The translations under genes were made by a program, and so were the position numbers. A stretch of DNA of 64,000 nt from Spirometra erinaceieuropaei (lineage: Eukaryota; Platyhelminthes; Cestoda; Diphyllobothriidea; Diphyllobothriidae): the NCBI GenBank assembly GCA_902702965.1, contig CACRXP010000300.1, positions 505,397 to 569,396 of the forward strand, in the 5' to 3' direction. Below are positions 24,161-35,308 of this stretch, piece by piece. The notes under the pieces were generated by a model. The model saw only the letters and a program-made list of their open reading frames with translations. It was not told the origin of the DNA and did no database searches. Each line of letters opens with the position of its first letter. Positions within the stretch are counted from its first letter, which is position 1.

Positions 24161-24452
24161 TTTAACAAAAACTACCAGCGCATGTGGTTTGGCAGTCTGC
24201 AACTTCGAGTTTGCAATCCCAACGAAATGCGGTGTAGCCGGGAGGCTGTTGTCCTAGAAAATGCCAGTCCCGTCCTCCACTGTTCTCCTCTGCGCATCTC
24301 TGCTGTCATGAAGATGCCGAGACTGGAACTGCTCTCGCCTGCTGTCATTCAGGGCCGCGTAACCTTCGTTAGGCAGACTTCCACCCTTTTTGTCCGTCTG
24401 GCCAACCATGGGCCCTCGAGAGAAGTCTGGGTGCTGGAGGAGGTTTCCTCTG
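24161..24452 (+). CDS. DLEC1-like gene, exon g (ASH repeat)
   Basis: The acceptor gaattcttcctttag and the donor gtgcgt bound 292 bp encoding about 97 residues, beginning FNKNYQRMWFGSLQLRVCNP. The later segment LELLSPAVIQGRVTFVRQT followed by FVRLANHG matches the ASH pattern of Gly-x-Val near a conserved Thr, then a Leu-x-Asn-x-Gly strand. Phase 0 in and phase 1 out. An internal AG at 24196-24197 is not used, because the upstream residues are in frame and plausible. Confidence 0.85.
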
Positions 24453-24699
24453 GTGCGTCGCTGGGTGGTTTTGTTTAGGCTACGCTTCGAGTCGCAAAAT
24501 GTGGGCTAATTCTCGCCTAGTGACCCTTCTCACCTTAGATCGCTAAAGAGTCGATCTGCTTTTGTGTCACTATCTTCCGGTTAAAAGACAAGATCAGACA
24601 AGAGTGAAGGGGTGGTAATCCTTTACTTGTGACACCAACCAACAATACTACTAGCGTCGATTGTTATTATTAGTATAGGCGACAATTACGATAATAATA

Positions 24700-24829
24700 G
24701 TTCTAGGAACGTAGTTGTAATAGTAAGATTGCAGTTAGTAATAGTGAAAGTAGTATCAGCAGCAGTAATGGTAGCAGTAGTAGGAAAAATATTAACGGTT
24801 TTTGAAGTTGTAGTAATTCTGACGATGGC

Positions 24830-24868
<39 letters not shown>

Positions 24869-24930
24869 GGTAGCAATATTAGAAGTAGGTGTTGTTGTTG
24901 TACTGGTAGTTACGGAGACAACAGCAGTGA
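24700..24930 (+). repeat. Imperfect (GTA)n/(GGT)n trinucleotide region
   Basis: A clean (GTA)n block spans 24830-24860 and passes into GGT units to 24872; imperfect trinucleotides surround it. Poly-Val and poly-Thr frames are artefacts. Confidence 0.9.
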
Positions 24931-25191
24931 CAGAGGAAGTACTCTGAATGGCCGATGATGTAGACATTTTCATGTTTCTCCTGATTCTTTTAGCTTTGTA
25001 TTTTTGCCATCTGTGTTCTATGCCTTCCAATAAATACTCTAGCTAGAATAGTATGCTTAAAAATGCAATCAGCCACACTCTCTTTAGAAGAAGAGGAAGG
25101 AGAAGGAGGCTCAATCGCTGGAACAGGAGGTCTATTGGCCTGTCATTCCGGGTTCTCACTCAAACCTATAATCAAAGACAATCGCAGAAAA

Positions 25192-25254
25192 TGGTGGTGG
25201 TGGTGGTGGTGGTGGTGGTGGTGGTGGTGGTGGTGGTGGTGGTGGTGGTGGTGG
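25192..25254 (+). repeat. (GGT)n microsatellite
   Basis: About 21 GGT units in the intron between exons g and h, same strand and unit as the tract at 14.94 kb. Confidence 0.97.
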
Positions 25255-25599
25255 GTCTCACAAGAGACGACAGTCGCGTGATCCGCCAGCTGCTTGAGTC
25301 ATAATATTCCGGCCCCCATCCGATCAGCAAGCGCAGTGACCACCCGGCCCCATATTCTGTGCTAAGACTTCGTCTGGGCAGAATAATTAACCATACGGTG
25401 ATGACGCTGATGACTGAATATTCCAGTAACAGCGAGAAAAAATGGCCAAGTAATTATCATGCGAAGAATCCATAGTGGTAATTTTATCTCGGCCACTACT
25501 TACTCATGTGCGGACTAACAAACAATCGATGAATGTGGGAACTGCCAATTACAGCAGGCATGGGATCCCGTGGCAACTGCACCTTTTGTGCTGCGACTG

Positions 25600-25670
25600 T
25601 CCCTGATTATGGGTTGCAGTGAGAGTCCGAAACGGCAGGCCGCTAGGCCTCTTGAATCAGTGATCCCATT
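25600..25670 (+). ncRNA. Hammerhead-like motif, degenerate (25.6 kb)
   Basis: CTGATTATGGGTTGCAGTGA then gtccGAAACggcag. The first box has a G-to-T change relative to CTGATGA, expected to abolish activity in a hammerhead core. It precedes exon h by about 70 bp. Confidence 0.35.
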
Positions 25671-25736
25671 TTATTCTTCTGAACTGTCACTTGCCTCTCC
25701 GCTTCCATCGTACTTTCTTTCCTACACTTTTTTTAG

Positions 25737-26043
25737 TTCTCTACAAGCCGAGTCTGGGAAGTCTGAACGAACCGGGCTTATTTCCGTTAGCCTGTTCGTC
25801 TACTTCCCCCTCGGAGAGTTCCGAACCTTGCGCTTCTGCCTCCGACAGCGACGGGACTGCAGATCTGACCCAAAGTCGCTCAGTCGCTACTGTAAGCTCT
25901 TCACAGCTAATGGGCAGTAATCTCCAGGCGGTCGCGGATGCCTCGGAAGCCTTCATTTTCACAACGAAGTCGGGTTTCTTAGAAGCAGCCGGTGATATCA
26001 AGAGGAAAGATATAACAAGACTAGAAGTAACTTTTGCACCAAA
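25737..26043 (+). CDS. DLEC1-like gene, exon h
   Basis: The acceptor cactttttttag and the strong donor gtgagt bound 307 bp. The exon begins LYKPSLGSLNEPG, continues with a Ser-rich acidic linker (about residues 15-60), then AFIFTTKSGFLEA and LEVTFAPK. Phe-x-Phe...Gly-x-Leu-Glu-Ala ... Val-Thr-Phe-x-Pro is the classic closing strand pair of MSP/ASH domains. Phase 1 in and phase 2 out, matching both neighbours. Two other open frames over the same DNA are shadows. Confidence 0.85.
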
Positions 26044-26639
26044 GTGAGTCCTTCTTGTGCAGACCGCTGCATTAGGGGTACTTCACTTCAAGTGGAAAGA
26101 AGATAGTGTTCACTCAGTGTAGTTGTATTTTTCGATTCATGTCTAACTTGATCTAAACGCCGGGTCATAAGCAGCCAGCAGATTTATAGAGGTTTCCTTT
26201 CAGTTTTTATCGATTTCTCTTAATTACAGCCGCTGAACGCTCGAATGTGAAATAAGTAAATGATTGTCCTTTTCGAGTAAACTGTTTGGATAAATTTGCG
26301 CTGTGTATTCAAACAAAAACGAAAAGTACAAAAGGGCGACGATTGGGTGTAGGACCCGCAAGTAACTGGGGCTAGCCTGTGGACCGCGTCATACGTTGAA
26401 TGGTGGTAGAGGGGGTTTTACGGGTGGACCAGCACACAGGACGGAGAGCAAGAAGACGCAGAAAATAGGTAAATTTCTGCCGAAAGTCTTGCCGTACGCT
26501 GTCATTTGGCAAAGAAAGTGAACACAATAATTTAAAAAGTAATCAGAAGACGAGGTGGCGAGCATACGTAGCTGTCGATAAATTCGCGTCGGGGGTAGAA
26601 GTAAAAACACGTCAGTGATAAGGTAAATCGATTAAAACT

Positions 26640-27095
26640 CGCCGGGTGTGGGACTGTGGGGTAAAGGGGAGGGGTTATGGCAGTCACTGTCAGGGCCGGG
26701 TGAGAGCGGAAGGGCGCGGAGAGGTTGCAGCGTTAGTCGACCTTCGGCCACTGTTGGCGCGGAGCCTGAACGTGGTTCTTCAGTGCGCATAAGATTGGTT
26801 TTCGCAAACTGATGGCGGCCGCCTCTGCTGTTGCTGACAGGCGCTGTCCCAGTGGTTTAGGATAGCTCGATGGGACCTTATAGATCATTAGGGTCTACAT
26901 GATGTCCGGAATCGACAACATGCGCGAGAATGGCGCTGCTTATGCTTCAAATGTCGCCTTTTCCCAGCCATGCCGGGAGGTGTTCCTGTATTCTCATGGA
27001 TAAGCGCCGACTCGTGCGACCAATATAGCCTGCCCAGAGGAGCAAGTGAATGAATAGATGCACACTGAAGTGGTCTGGGGTGGCAACTTAATCCT
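26640..27095 (-). mobile_element. Penelope-like element fragment (GIY-YIG region)
   Basis: Read on the minus strand from 27095: SFTCSSGQ, then a frame shift to GRTSRRLSMRIQEHLPAWLG and SAILAHVVDSGHHVD. This is the GIY-YIG endonuclease pattern (Tyr-Ile-Gly-Arg-Thr ... Arg-Ile ... His) with stops at about 26926 and 26880. A GC-rich 3' tail follows to about 26640. It lies antisense in intron 7 of the DLEC1-like gene. Confidence 0.75.
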
Positions 27096-27214
27096 GGCTA
27101 GATCGCAGTTGGTAGTCAGGCCCCGTATTGCAGGTGGCTGGGGGGGGGGTTATTAACTGGGGCAATTTTGTGGGGCTCCATAATCACATCTGACCCATTT
27201 GGCTTCCGTTTTCC

Positions 27215-27485
27215 GTTTGAGGGTAGGATTAGAGTATCGGTTAATGGTTTCCGATTTTCGGGTTAGAGTTATGTCTTTAGGCTTAGATTTTCGGGTTACG
27301 GTTAGGGTTCGAGCGTACGATTAGGTGTCAGTATTACGATTAGGTTTTTCAGTTACGGCTATGTCTAAGGGCTGCATTTACGTTTATGATTTCGGTTAGG
27401 ATTAGTGTTAGAGTTGCCGTTAGGGTTAACGGTTAACTTTTAAGGTTGGGGTTAGGGTTAAGGTTAGGATGAGGGGTTAAGGTCG
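27215..27485. repeat. Long telomere-like TTAGGG-type tract
   Basis: About 270 bp of degenerate ggttag/gggtta/ggttacg units, becoming most regular at 27430-27470 (gttggggttagggttaagg). This is the longest such tract in the window. Confidence 0.8.
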
Positions 27486-28222
27486 CCGTCCGCTTCCCCA
27501 TTCCTGGCTAACAACTGCGATCTAACCCTTATTCTTACCTTCTCCGCGTAAAATAGGGTCAGTAAAGAAGGACACTTGAACCCTTGCCGATGGGAGCGTT
27601 CGCGAAACAGCTTGATCAAGGCGCCTCTTTAGGAGTTCACTTGCAGCGTCCCTTGAAAAGGGTCTTTAAGGAACAGAGTTTTCTTTTCGGCAGTCGGTGT
27701 GACGGGTTTTACCGGTCATTCGGTCATATTCTTTGAAATAAACCTGTCCGGGTACCCGTTTTCACGAAGGAAGTTATGGATTTTTCTACGTTCCTCCTCT
27801 ATGCTATCTCTTGAGCAAATTGTTCTAGTTATTTGTGCCAAATATCGGACTAGATTTCGTTTTTGTTGTAGGGGTATGAGATTAGCGATTTTATTAAAAA
27901 ATAACTGACTTTGAATAGAGCGCCACTAGTGGGTTTACATTTAGTGAGGAAGGGAAGGAAATTTCAAACAATGGGAACGGTGAATAATTAGTGATATCTA
28001 CAGTCACATTGACTTGTAAGGTATATTTTTGCAGATGCCATCTGTTTGGTGGTCCTACACCCTAAAGTTATCCACAAAAGCAAAGATGGAGCTTAGGATG
28101 TTCTGTCGTCTAAGGTGTTGTTCCGCTTTTTTCCTCTTTTGCCATAATTATTACCCGTACACTTTTACTGTTTTTCAATGCCCATGTACTTCACGTAAAA
28201 CAAAATTTTTTACCCTTTTTAG

Positions 28223-28346
28223 GGAAGATGGCGTCTTCGAGAAAGTTGTCTACTTCGTGGGACTGCTGTCGGGCAATCGTGTCCCAGTGACGTTCACAGC
28301 CGAAGGCAGCTTCGATGAACGTTTTGACCAGCACTTCGCCGAGTGA
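28223..28346 (+). CDS. DLEC1-like gene, terminal exon i
   Basis: The acceptor tttttacccttttttag starts the exon; the first base completes a Lys codon with exon h. The 40 residues read EDGVFEKVVYFVGLLSG, then VPVTFTAEGSFDERF, and end at TGA 28344-28346. Val-x-Phe-Thr-Ala-Glu-Gly-Ser-Phe-Asp-Glu resembles the last strand of an ASH domain. I see no convincing donor before the stop, so this is taken as the true C-terminus. No AATAAA was identified close downstream. Confidence 0.8.
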
Positions 28347-28565
28347 CTTTTGCACTTTATTTCGATGTTTGCTTAATCACTTTCATCTGGATTTCCAAAT
28401 AGATTTGCTGCTCAACTGCCTTCTGGTTGATTGGTCAAAAGCTCATCCTATTACAGCCAGGAATTTTCTGTCTAATGGGCAAGAATTGCCCTTGAATTGC
28501 GATGGATGTGACTCCGAGGGCTCTAGAGTAGACCAGCGATGTTTGGCTATCTGTGATATAGCGTT

Positions 28566-28730
28566 CTTGCCGTTTGCATATGCGAGCATGGATCTTGCGT
28601 GGCCCGTCTAACACACGTCCACTGCTCGAGTCAGAGAAGCTTGTTCATTATAGACATTTTTGTGGGTTATCGACAGAGTGCGTGCAAACTATACTCACCG
28701 TGAGGACTCAAGATAACAACTGATTCAAAT
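28566..28730 (+). repeat. ~160-bp direct repeat, left copy
   Basis: ttgcatatgcgagcatggat ... cagagtgcgtgcaaactatac ... gactcaagataacaactgat; repeated at 29474-29628. The pair brackets a truncated MITE. Confidence 0.85.
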
Positions 28731-28732
28731 AT

Positions 28733-29466
28733 ATTTTATAAAAAACGTGGACAAAAATATTCTTTCTTTCAATCTTTTAATAGAGAATCACGTCAACTTC
28801 ATATTTTATACTCAAAGGAGGAGTACGTTTAAGGTGTTAAAAAAGTTTTCCAATTATCGAAGAATTTGAAGCCGAATCAGCCGTTGCGTTAGCGCCTAGT
28901 GATTTCAGTCAACAAGGTGCATGCGTTCTACCTAAAGAAAAGCATATTTTTTTATGTTTTTAAAAAGATGCCATATAGTATCTATAAAATTTCGTAATGG
29001 ATGCGGACTATGTTGTACATTTCATGAGGAGCAGTGGTAACCGGACAGGTACGGTGCTGTACGAATGGACTCTGCACAGTCTTAAAAAATCTCACAAAAA
29101 ACTTTTTTAAACCTAAAAATATGACTACTTTGAGTAAAAATACGTATTTGACGTGATTTTCTATCAAACGAGTGGAAGGAAAAATATTTTTGTTCATGTT
29201 TTTTATAAAATATATTGGAATCTATGAGATTATCGAAAATCAGTGGGAAAATGCATGCTACTTAAATAATCACTTTTTTACCGAGTACGGTTTCTATAGG
29301 AGATTGAAAAGAAGTGCATTCAAAAGCCGACATTCTATCAAATCCAAAATACCACAGGATTGTGCTGCGGGATCATCAGTATAACAACGCCACCTATGTA
29401 CTCCTTCCTAATCGAAAACGCATTTCAGAATTTTGGCCAACATTTCATGGGGTCGGTCACTCACTG
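28733..29466. mobile_element. Palindromic MITE subfamily B, left-truncated
   Basis: The interior matches subfamily B copy 1 (tatttgtgccc-free region aatttgaagccgaatcagccgt; tcgaaaatcagtgggaaaatg). The right end gggtcggtcactcactg is followed by TA (29467-29468). The left ~245 bp and left inverted end are missing. Confidence 0.8.
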
Positions 29467-29473
29467 TACATGC

Positions 29474-29628
29474 CTTTTGCATATGCGAGCGTGGATCTTG
29501 CGTAGCCCGTCTAACGCATGGTCCACTGCTCGCGTCAGAGAAGTTTGTTGCCCAGAGGCATTCTTATGGGTTATGGGTAGAGTGCGTCCAAACTATACTC
29601 AGCGTGAGGACTCAAGATAACAACTGAT
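29474..29628 (+). repeat. ~160-bp direct repeat, right copy
   Basis: Begins immediately after the MITE's right end and TA: ttgcatatgcgagcgtggat ... gactcaagataacaactgat. Confidence 0.85.
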
Positions 29629-29734
29629 TTTTTAAAAGACCACCAAGTACATCCGCAAAATATCGAAAGGAGTGAAACGCAAATACCAAATGACTTACAG
29701 TACTTCCAGCACGGGTACTAGCTAGAAGCATCAG

Positions 29735-29805
29735 ACTCTGATGATGTATTCGAATGCAAATTCGAAACATCTGGCGGATGGAACTCTCATTCTAACGTTC
29801 GTGTC
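29735..29805 (+). ncRNA. Hammerhead-like motif (29.7 kb)
   Basis: CTGATGA at 29738, then TGTATTCGAATGCAAATTC and GAAACATCTGGCGGATGGAAC. Both catalytic boxes are intact; helix II can form with one mismatch. Confidence 0.4.
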
Positions 29806-30837
29806 TTCTTTTTCTCGGTTTCCATGAATGCTAATAAGTGAGATAGGTAAATGAACCCCTAGCCGGATCACCAGCTTCTGTCTTTAACTCATCCTGTTAA
29901 AGGATTCTGTTAGTATGAAAACAAGAAATTTAAAAATAGTATTTACAAGTCGTCCTAGCTGAGTTATACTGGTGAAAGGATCGCAATTAAATGGGGTTAC
30001 CTACTCTACCTCTAATCCGCCTCCCGTTAGGAAAAGAACGCCCAAATTGTGACTTAGATCAGTCACTTTCGAGAAGCTTCTCAAAGGGGATTTCAGATTC
30101 TTAAACTGTAGGGATTCTGTCAAAGAAAACTTACAACATCATTCCAAGATGACAAATCAAAAGTCCCGGCATCAGCAGCAGTAGAGTCAAACGCGCAATT
30201 CATGACTTAACTGAAGCAAAACCTCACCAGGAACGAGCATCTGAGCGGTGCATTAGCGGCTTAACATTGTCACATGCAATTTCTTCGGGATTCGATTCCC
30301 TCAGGCTGGCTTAATCAAACTTCATCGCGCTTGGCGTTTGCAATTTTCTTCCTCAAAATTGGTAGGCATGGAGGACAGCAAGGCCTTTGGACACCGATGT
30401 AAAGATTTCCTCAGTCACCGTCCAAGTCGTGATTACTAACCAATAAGAACGCTCGATTTGGATTGGAATGCGTCCGTTCTAAACGACACAAGTTTTCTAA
30501 GTTACAAATTTAAATGACAGTTAAGGCAGATAACAGTCATTAGTAGATACATGACTAAAAGACTGTGATGTACTTCCTGTCAGACTGAAGAATATAAGGA
30601 TGGATGATTTGCGGCTTCGGGCTTTTTGGGGCAGGAGGCATATGCTTCGACATCTTCAAAAGATAAGCCCACTTTGTGAAACTATGCCCGTCCTTATACT
30701 ACTACGTGGGACCTTTGGCCGGGCCATCAAGACCCTGAATGGGGCACTCACTTAGGACATTCAAATTTACGATGTTTTTGTCTAGTTCAATTACTGTGAT
30801 CAAACCCGCCAGTTTACGCAGCTTTATAAGGAAGTTG

Positions 30838-33640
30838 CTGTTCTCTGCACAGTGCTCAGCGGTCGCATGAAGCAGAACAGCCGCTGAAACGTTCCTAGCG
30901 TCCGCTTTGTCAGTCACGGAAGGAAGATCCCCCTTGACTCAGCAACATTTCGCCCTATTTCAGGACCGATTACGGCAGTTTTTTGATGATGCCTATCAAG
31001 CAAATTGTGCTTTTTATGCCTGAACTCACGTTAACAACTTCATTTCTCTATCTGTAGACAACAGTCGCCTCTATGTGGTGAGGTCGCGTACAGCACAAGG
31101 CCTAGCCAAACCTTTTAAAGAGGATAAACCAACAATTGCCAAAATAGACCGTCTTCCAAAAAAACTAGTATTCCTCGGCGTTGACAACCCTTCAAAGTGG
31201 CTATGTTACCAACAACAGCCACTTAAAATAACTCCGAGAACTCCATTGAAAATATAAAAAAATCAGACAAATCAGGAGGAATCAGTGTTGCAGCTAACAA
31301 GGTAATGGTGTTATCTGATGCAGTCTCGCCCTTCACCTCGGTTTCGCTAGATTTAACGGGACGCTGCACCAAAGAACTCTTTCAAACCTACACCACCGAG
31401 GTACCTGCGAAGGCTTTACCCCAACTTCTAGATCGCTGCCTGGAAACATGCTTTACCTTCTTCAAAGAATGCTACCGGCCACTAAGAGGCGTGCATATGG
31501 GTTCGCTTGTATCTGGTTTCCTGGCGAAGACTACAGTGCTATTCTTTGCACAGTGCTAAGCGGTCACATAAAACAGAACAACGCTGAAACCTTCTTAGCG
31601 TTCGCTTCGTCAGCCACAGAAGGAAGACCCCCGTTGAGTCAGTAACATTTCTCCCTGTTTCAAGACCGATTACGGCCGTTTTTCGCAGATATCTATCGGG
31701 CAAATCGTGCTTTTTATGCCTGAACTCACGTTAACAACTACATTTCTCTATCTGTAAACAACAGTCGCCTCTATGGGGTGAGGTGGCGTACAGCACAAGA
31801 CCTAGCCAAACCCTTTAAAGAGGATAAACCAACCACTGCCAAAATAGCCGGTCTTCCAAAAATGTAAAAACTAGTATTCCACGGCGATGACAGCCTCGCT
31901 GATTGGCGAACCCAACCACAAGATTTCAAAGTGGCTATGTTACCAACAACAGCCACTTAAAATGACTCCAAGAACGCCATTGAAAATATTCTTAAAAAAA
32001 ATAAGACAAATCAGGAGGAATCAGAGTTGCAGCTGACAAGATAATGCTGTTATCTGATGCAATCTCGCCCTTCACATCGGTTTCGCTAGATCCAGCGGAA
32101 CGCTACACGAAAGAACTCCTTCAAACCTACACCACCGAGGTACCTGCGAAGGCTTTATTCAAACTACCGGATCACTGACTGGAAACGTGCCTTTCCTTCT
32201 CCAAACAATGCTATCGGCAACTAAAGTGCATCCACATGCGTTCGCTTATATATGGTTTCCTGGTGAAGACGATGGTGCAAAGACCATAAACTGTGGCTCT
32301 TCCCACAGTTCAGCCAAAAATCTGGCTGCACTCTGAGGGTGATACTTTTGTCATCGTTAAGAAAAATGAGTAAAATTTGCTCCATACAAATCGTAGCTCT
32401 ATATTTTCCGAAATCGAGTTCACTTGTGAACTAGTGGCTGATGGATAGCTCCCATTCCTGGATTTCCTTGTACGTCGAAAAAAAATCATTTCATGGCAAA
32501 TGGATCATTCATTTTTGAGAGTGACGACACTACCCTTACAAGTGATGAAGCCATGCCGCCTCAAATCCCTTATCACGATTATGGGTACTCCGTGTGCTCA
32601 ACCCAAGAACATTACTCAAAGACTCTCTTACCCCCCTCCCCTAGCTCTGACGACTAACACCCGCCGACCTTCTCATGCGGGCGGCGTGGAGATGATGAGT
32701 GTTAGTGACTTAATAGCCCTTGAGGCATCTATAAACACTGCTGATTTTGTACATTTTCTTTCGTTCATGTAATTGTATTGGCCTGAGGAAGAAGTACCGA
32801 AAACGTGCGTTCGCCAACTTGACTTTTCAATTGTAACATGGGAATATTTGCGGAACTTAGACAATCCAAAAGGAGTTTTGTCTACAGACCTCCGGATCAA
32901 ACCGAAACGCACTGCCCCTGCAAGAAAGGTTTCGAGCGGAAACGAAATACCTTTTCGAACTATTTTCCCAAAATGGGCACTCGCACGAATTTTTACATGG
33001 ATGCATGAAGCGCCAACAATTAAAAGAAAAAAATATTCCAAACTCTATGATCGATCAGACACTAAAAACGACAGTCTGAAGAGCACTCGCACATGTTAAA
33101 AATTTATCTGAACCTGTCGAAAGACAAGTGAAAAGCATCAGGTACAAATAGCACATCAACTGGCAGCTATCTTACGCACGGACAGGGTTGGCGACCTCGA
33201 GAGAAGGGGTGTTAACTACAAAATACCATGTGTTAGTTTTGATGCCGTCTATTGCGGTCGAACTGGGAGACCTTTCTGGACCCGCATGCATGAACATCAG
33301 CCGGCAGTGACGAAACAGGACTATCCATCTCAGGCTCCCACTCACGCATTGAACACCGGGCTCAAATTTGCGTGGGAGGATATTAGCATCGTTGGCACCT
33401 GCCCGATAAGGGAAGGCTGTGAATTCCTGGAAACAGTGCATCTAAATGAGACATACATCAATCAGCACATCAATTTGAAAGCAGACGGATGCTTACTGAC
33501 AGAAATGCTGGAGGAGTTTAAGTTTTTGAGATCGTTTGAAATGTTGGCTGTTTTTCCTGCATTTACTCAAGCTTGGCGACGACTCGGGGAACCAACCTCG
33601 AAAATTCACCAATGAATTTCTTAATTTTTCCAAAGAATGG
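30838..33640 (+). mobile_element. Decayed Penelope-like element with internal tandem duplication
   Basis: Two ~705-bp direct units (30838-31545 and 31546-32270) each carry RT palm-type sequence; the first contains LLDRCLETCFTFF and GVHMGSLVSGFLA (match to the conserved Gly-x-x-Met-Gly-Ser motif). After the second unit the RT continues with a YVDD-equivalent region degraded to EGDTFVIVKKNE (32336-32372) and LPFLDFLVRRK. The GIY-YIG domain at 33200-33480 reads VNYKIPCVSFDAVYCGRTG, then TRMHEHQPAVTKQD and REGCEFLETVHLNETYINQH, nearly intact. Stops and frameshifts are frequent. 32480-33090 does not match the rest and may be an insertion. Confidence 0.85.
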
Positions 33641-34200
33641 CATTACCAACAAAGACAAGGGAGACTGCGGAGGCTATTTCCGGACTCTCACCGATCGTTC
33701 TTACGGAACCCACTCGTCCCGTTGTGCCTTATGGGCTCTCTCTCGAGCCCAACCAGCAGCCGCACAGCGGCGCATGTTATAGGCAGAATGGCCGTTTCTG
33801 GCTTATTGGCCGTAGTCAGCCAGTCATACCCAACCCCGATGTATGGAACCCCTGATCCGTAATAACATTCTACCTTTATCATGCGCCGCTGTACGGCTGC
33901 TGGTTGGGCTCGAGAGAGAGCCTCAAGGCACAACGGGACGAGTGAGTCCCATGACATAATCGATGAGTGCCCTATCGAAACCGGCAGGACAACGAGCCCG
34001 TGGCTCAGTGGTTAGAGGCGTTGGACTCCTAACTAACAGGTCGCGGGATCGAGTTCCAGATGTTCCACACTTCTAGGATTAGTATGACTGGCCATATAGC
34101 CAAAAATGGCCATTCTACTCTCCCTTGTCAGCATTCCTGGAGTCAAAACCTTCGAAGGCCAGAGCCTATCAGTCAGGATGATATTGGCCATAAGATAATA
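33640..34200. repeat. Foldback/SINE composite (copy 2)
   Basis: Inverted arms: acccactcgtcccgttgtgc ... cgcacagcggcgcatgttat (33708-33780) against atcatgcgccgctgtacggc ... gcacaacgggacgagtgagt (33878-33948). A plus-strand tRNA-like segment (33994-34058) shows TGGCTCAGTGGTTAGAGGCG (box A) and GGTCGCGGGATCGAGTTCC (box B); CCT occupies the anticodon position. Confidence 0.85.
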
Positions 34201-34229
34201 AATGTTCACAACGTAAATATAACTGCACT

Positions 34230-35060
34230 AACGACTGTATCGACGACCTAGGATGCAGCGCCATCATGCTTGCTGACGATGTTAAGCTGTGGAGACCCAT
34301 CAGATCTGACGCAGACAAGTACGCGCTTCAAGACAGTCTCAACTGCCTGAACAGTTGGTCAGGTCGTTAGCTCCTTAATTTTACTGTGGACAAATGTGTG
34401 GTCCCGAGACTCCGCACCAAAAAGACCATTAAGGAGCACGATTCCTTTCAATAAGTCCTTGGCGGTCAGCCCCTCTCAAATGTTGTGGAAGAGAAAGACC
34501 TGGGCGTCCTAAGGAAAAAAACCTATGGGGCATTCGTCCGGTCTCACTTAGAGTATGCAGTCCAGGCCTGGCGACCGTGGTTGCAGAAAGATTATCAACG
34601 ACTGGAAAGAGTACAGACGATATCTACGAAGATGGTCAAGAATCTCCATCATCTGCCTTACGAAACCAGGCTGACCGAACTTAATCAGTTTCCTCTTAAT
34701 TACAGGCAACTGCGCGGCGATCTAATGCAAACCTACAGGATTTTATGAGGCCGTGAGTGTGCCCTAGACTTTGATGAATTCTTCGAATTGGCCGGGACTG
34801 ATCGTCTGCGTGGGCATCCCTTCAAACTGCAGAGTAAGCTGGCTCATTCGGATGCCCAACGGAACGTCTTCTCTCACAGGGTCATTGAAGCATGGAACAG
34901 ACTTCCTGATTCGGTGGTTCTTTCCGAAACTGTTCAATCCTTCAAGTGCACACTAGATACTTATTTGTTGAGAAACTACTGTACATATAATAACGATTGT
35001 TTTAGCAGCGGCAGTTTGCGCCTGGCCCACACTTACCGTTAACTTTTTAACTTTCCACAT
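34230..35060 (+). mobile_element. CR1-like LINE fragment (RT C-terminal part)
   Basis: The frame begins DLGCSAIMLADDVKLWRPI, a Phe/Leu-Ala-Asp-Asp RT active-site match, then DSLNCLNSWS, a stop, VEEKDLGVLRKK, YGAFVRSHLEYAVQAWRPW and ERVQTISTKMVKNL, and after a stop at 34746 AWNRLPDSVVLSETVQSFK. This order is usual in CR1/jockey-type LINEs. The jump from DLGVL to TYGAFVRSHLEY indicates an internal deletion of about 30-40 residues. Stops at 34368, 34453 and 34746 show it is dead. AATAAATG follows at 35071. Confidence 0.85.
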
Positions 35061-35162
35061 TTGCTGATGTAATAAATGACTTCATTTCTGTTCATCGATG
35101 TGAATAGGGAGCTCAAGGGCGAAAGCCTCATTCCCTTAATAAACTAACTTTAAATCTGGCAG

Positions 35163-35308
35163 TCTAAGCATGTAATAAACAGCGAGGAGGTGGCGTTCAC
35201 CAGGGAAAATGACTCCTTCGTGATGCCCAGTATTCCCGATTGCAACCAACAGATAGCGGCTCTGGGGTTGGCATTGGCCTACCGAAAACACAATGTGACC
35301 GATGCATG
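35163..35308 (+). CDS. Candidate exon of unrecognised gene (exon 1 of pair)
   Basis: After the acceptor taaatctggcag an open frame of 48 codons begins SKHVINSEEVAFTREND and contains IPDCNQQIAALGLALAYRKH, an amphipathic helical stretch. The donor is gtactt at 35309 (phase 2). It joins in phase to the next candidate exon. I do not recognise the family; the Ala-Leu-Gly-Leu-Ala helix recalls helical-repeat proteins, but no assignment is made. It follows a CR1-like fragment. Confidence 0.45.

Larger units (their letters stand above)
4133..28346 (+). other. Gene model: DLEC1-like (CFAP81-like) MSP/ASH axonemal protein, nine 3' exons
   Basis: Nine exons (4133-4485, 8440-9006, 11693-11845, 13734-14106, 15064-15625, 23358-23447, 24161-24452, 25737-26043, 28223-28346) are bounded by AG acceptors and GT donors, and every junction keeps reading phase. 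They give 2,821 bp, i.e. 939 residues plus TGA, with the first base completing a codon from an upstream exon. The product is a run of beta-strand-rich segments with the style of MSP/ASH (HYDIN-like) domains, as in ciliary and flagellar axoneme proteins. The closest family I can name is DLEC1/CFAP81; human DLEC1 is roughly 1,750 residues, so about the N-terminal half would lie upstream. HYDIN, CFAP47, CFAP65 and CFAP74 are alternatives. In a parasitic flatworm the likely sites are sperm and flame-cell cilia (inference). Introns are 0.96-8.5 kb and full of transposable elements. Confidence 0.7.

Noticed and set aside
27215..27485. True chromosome end
   Set aside because: The telomere-like units are degenerate, internal and in both orientations across the window.
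33994..34058. Functional tRNA gene
   Set aside because: Box A/B are present but acceptor stem and anticodon stem do not pair, and the same segment is in five repeats, so it is a SINE-type head.
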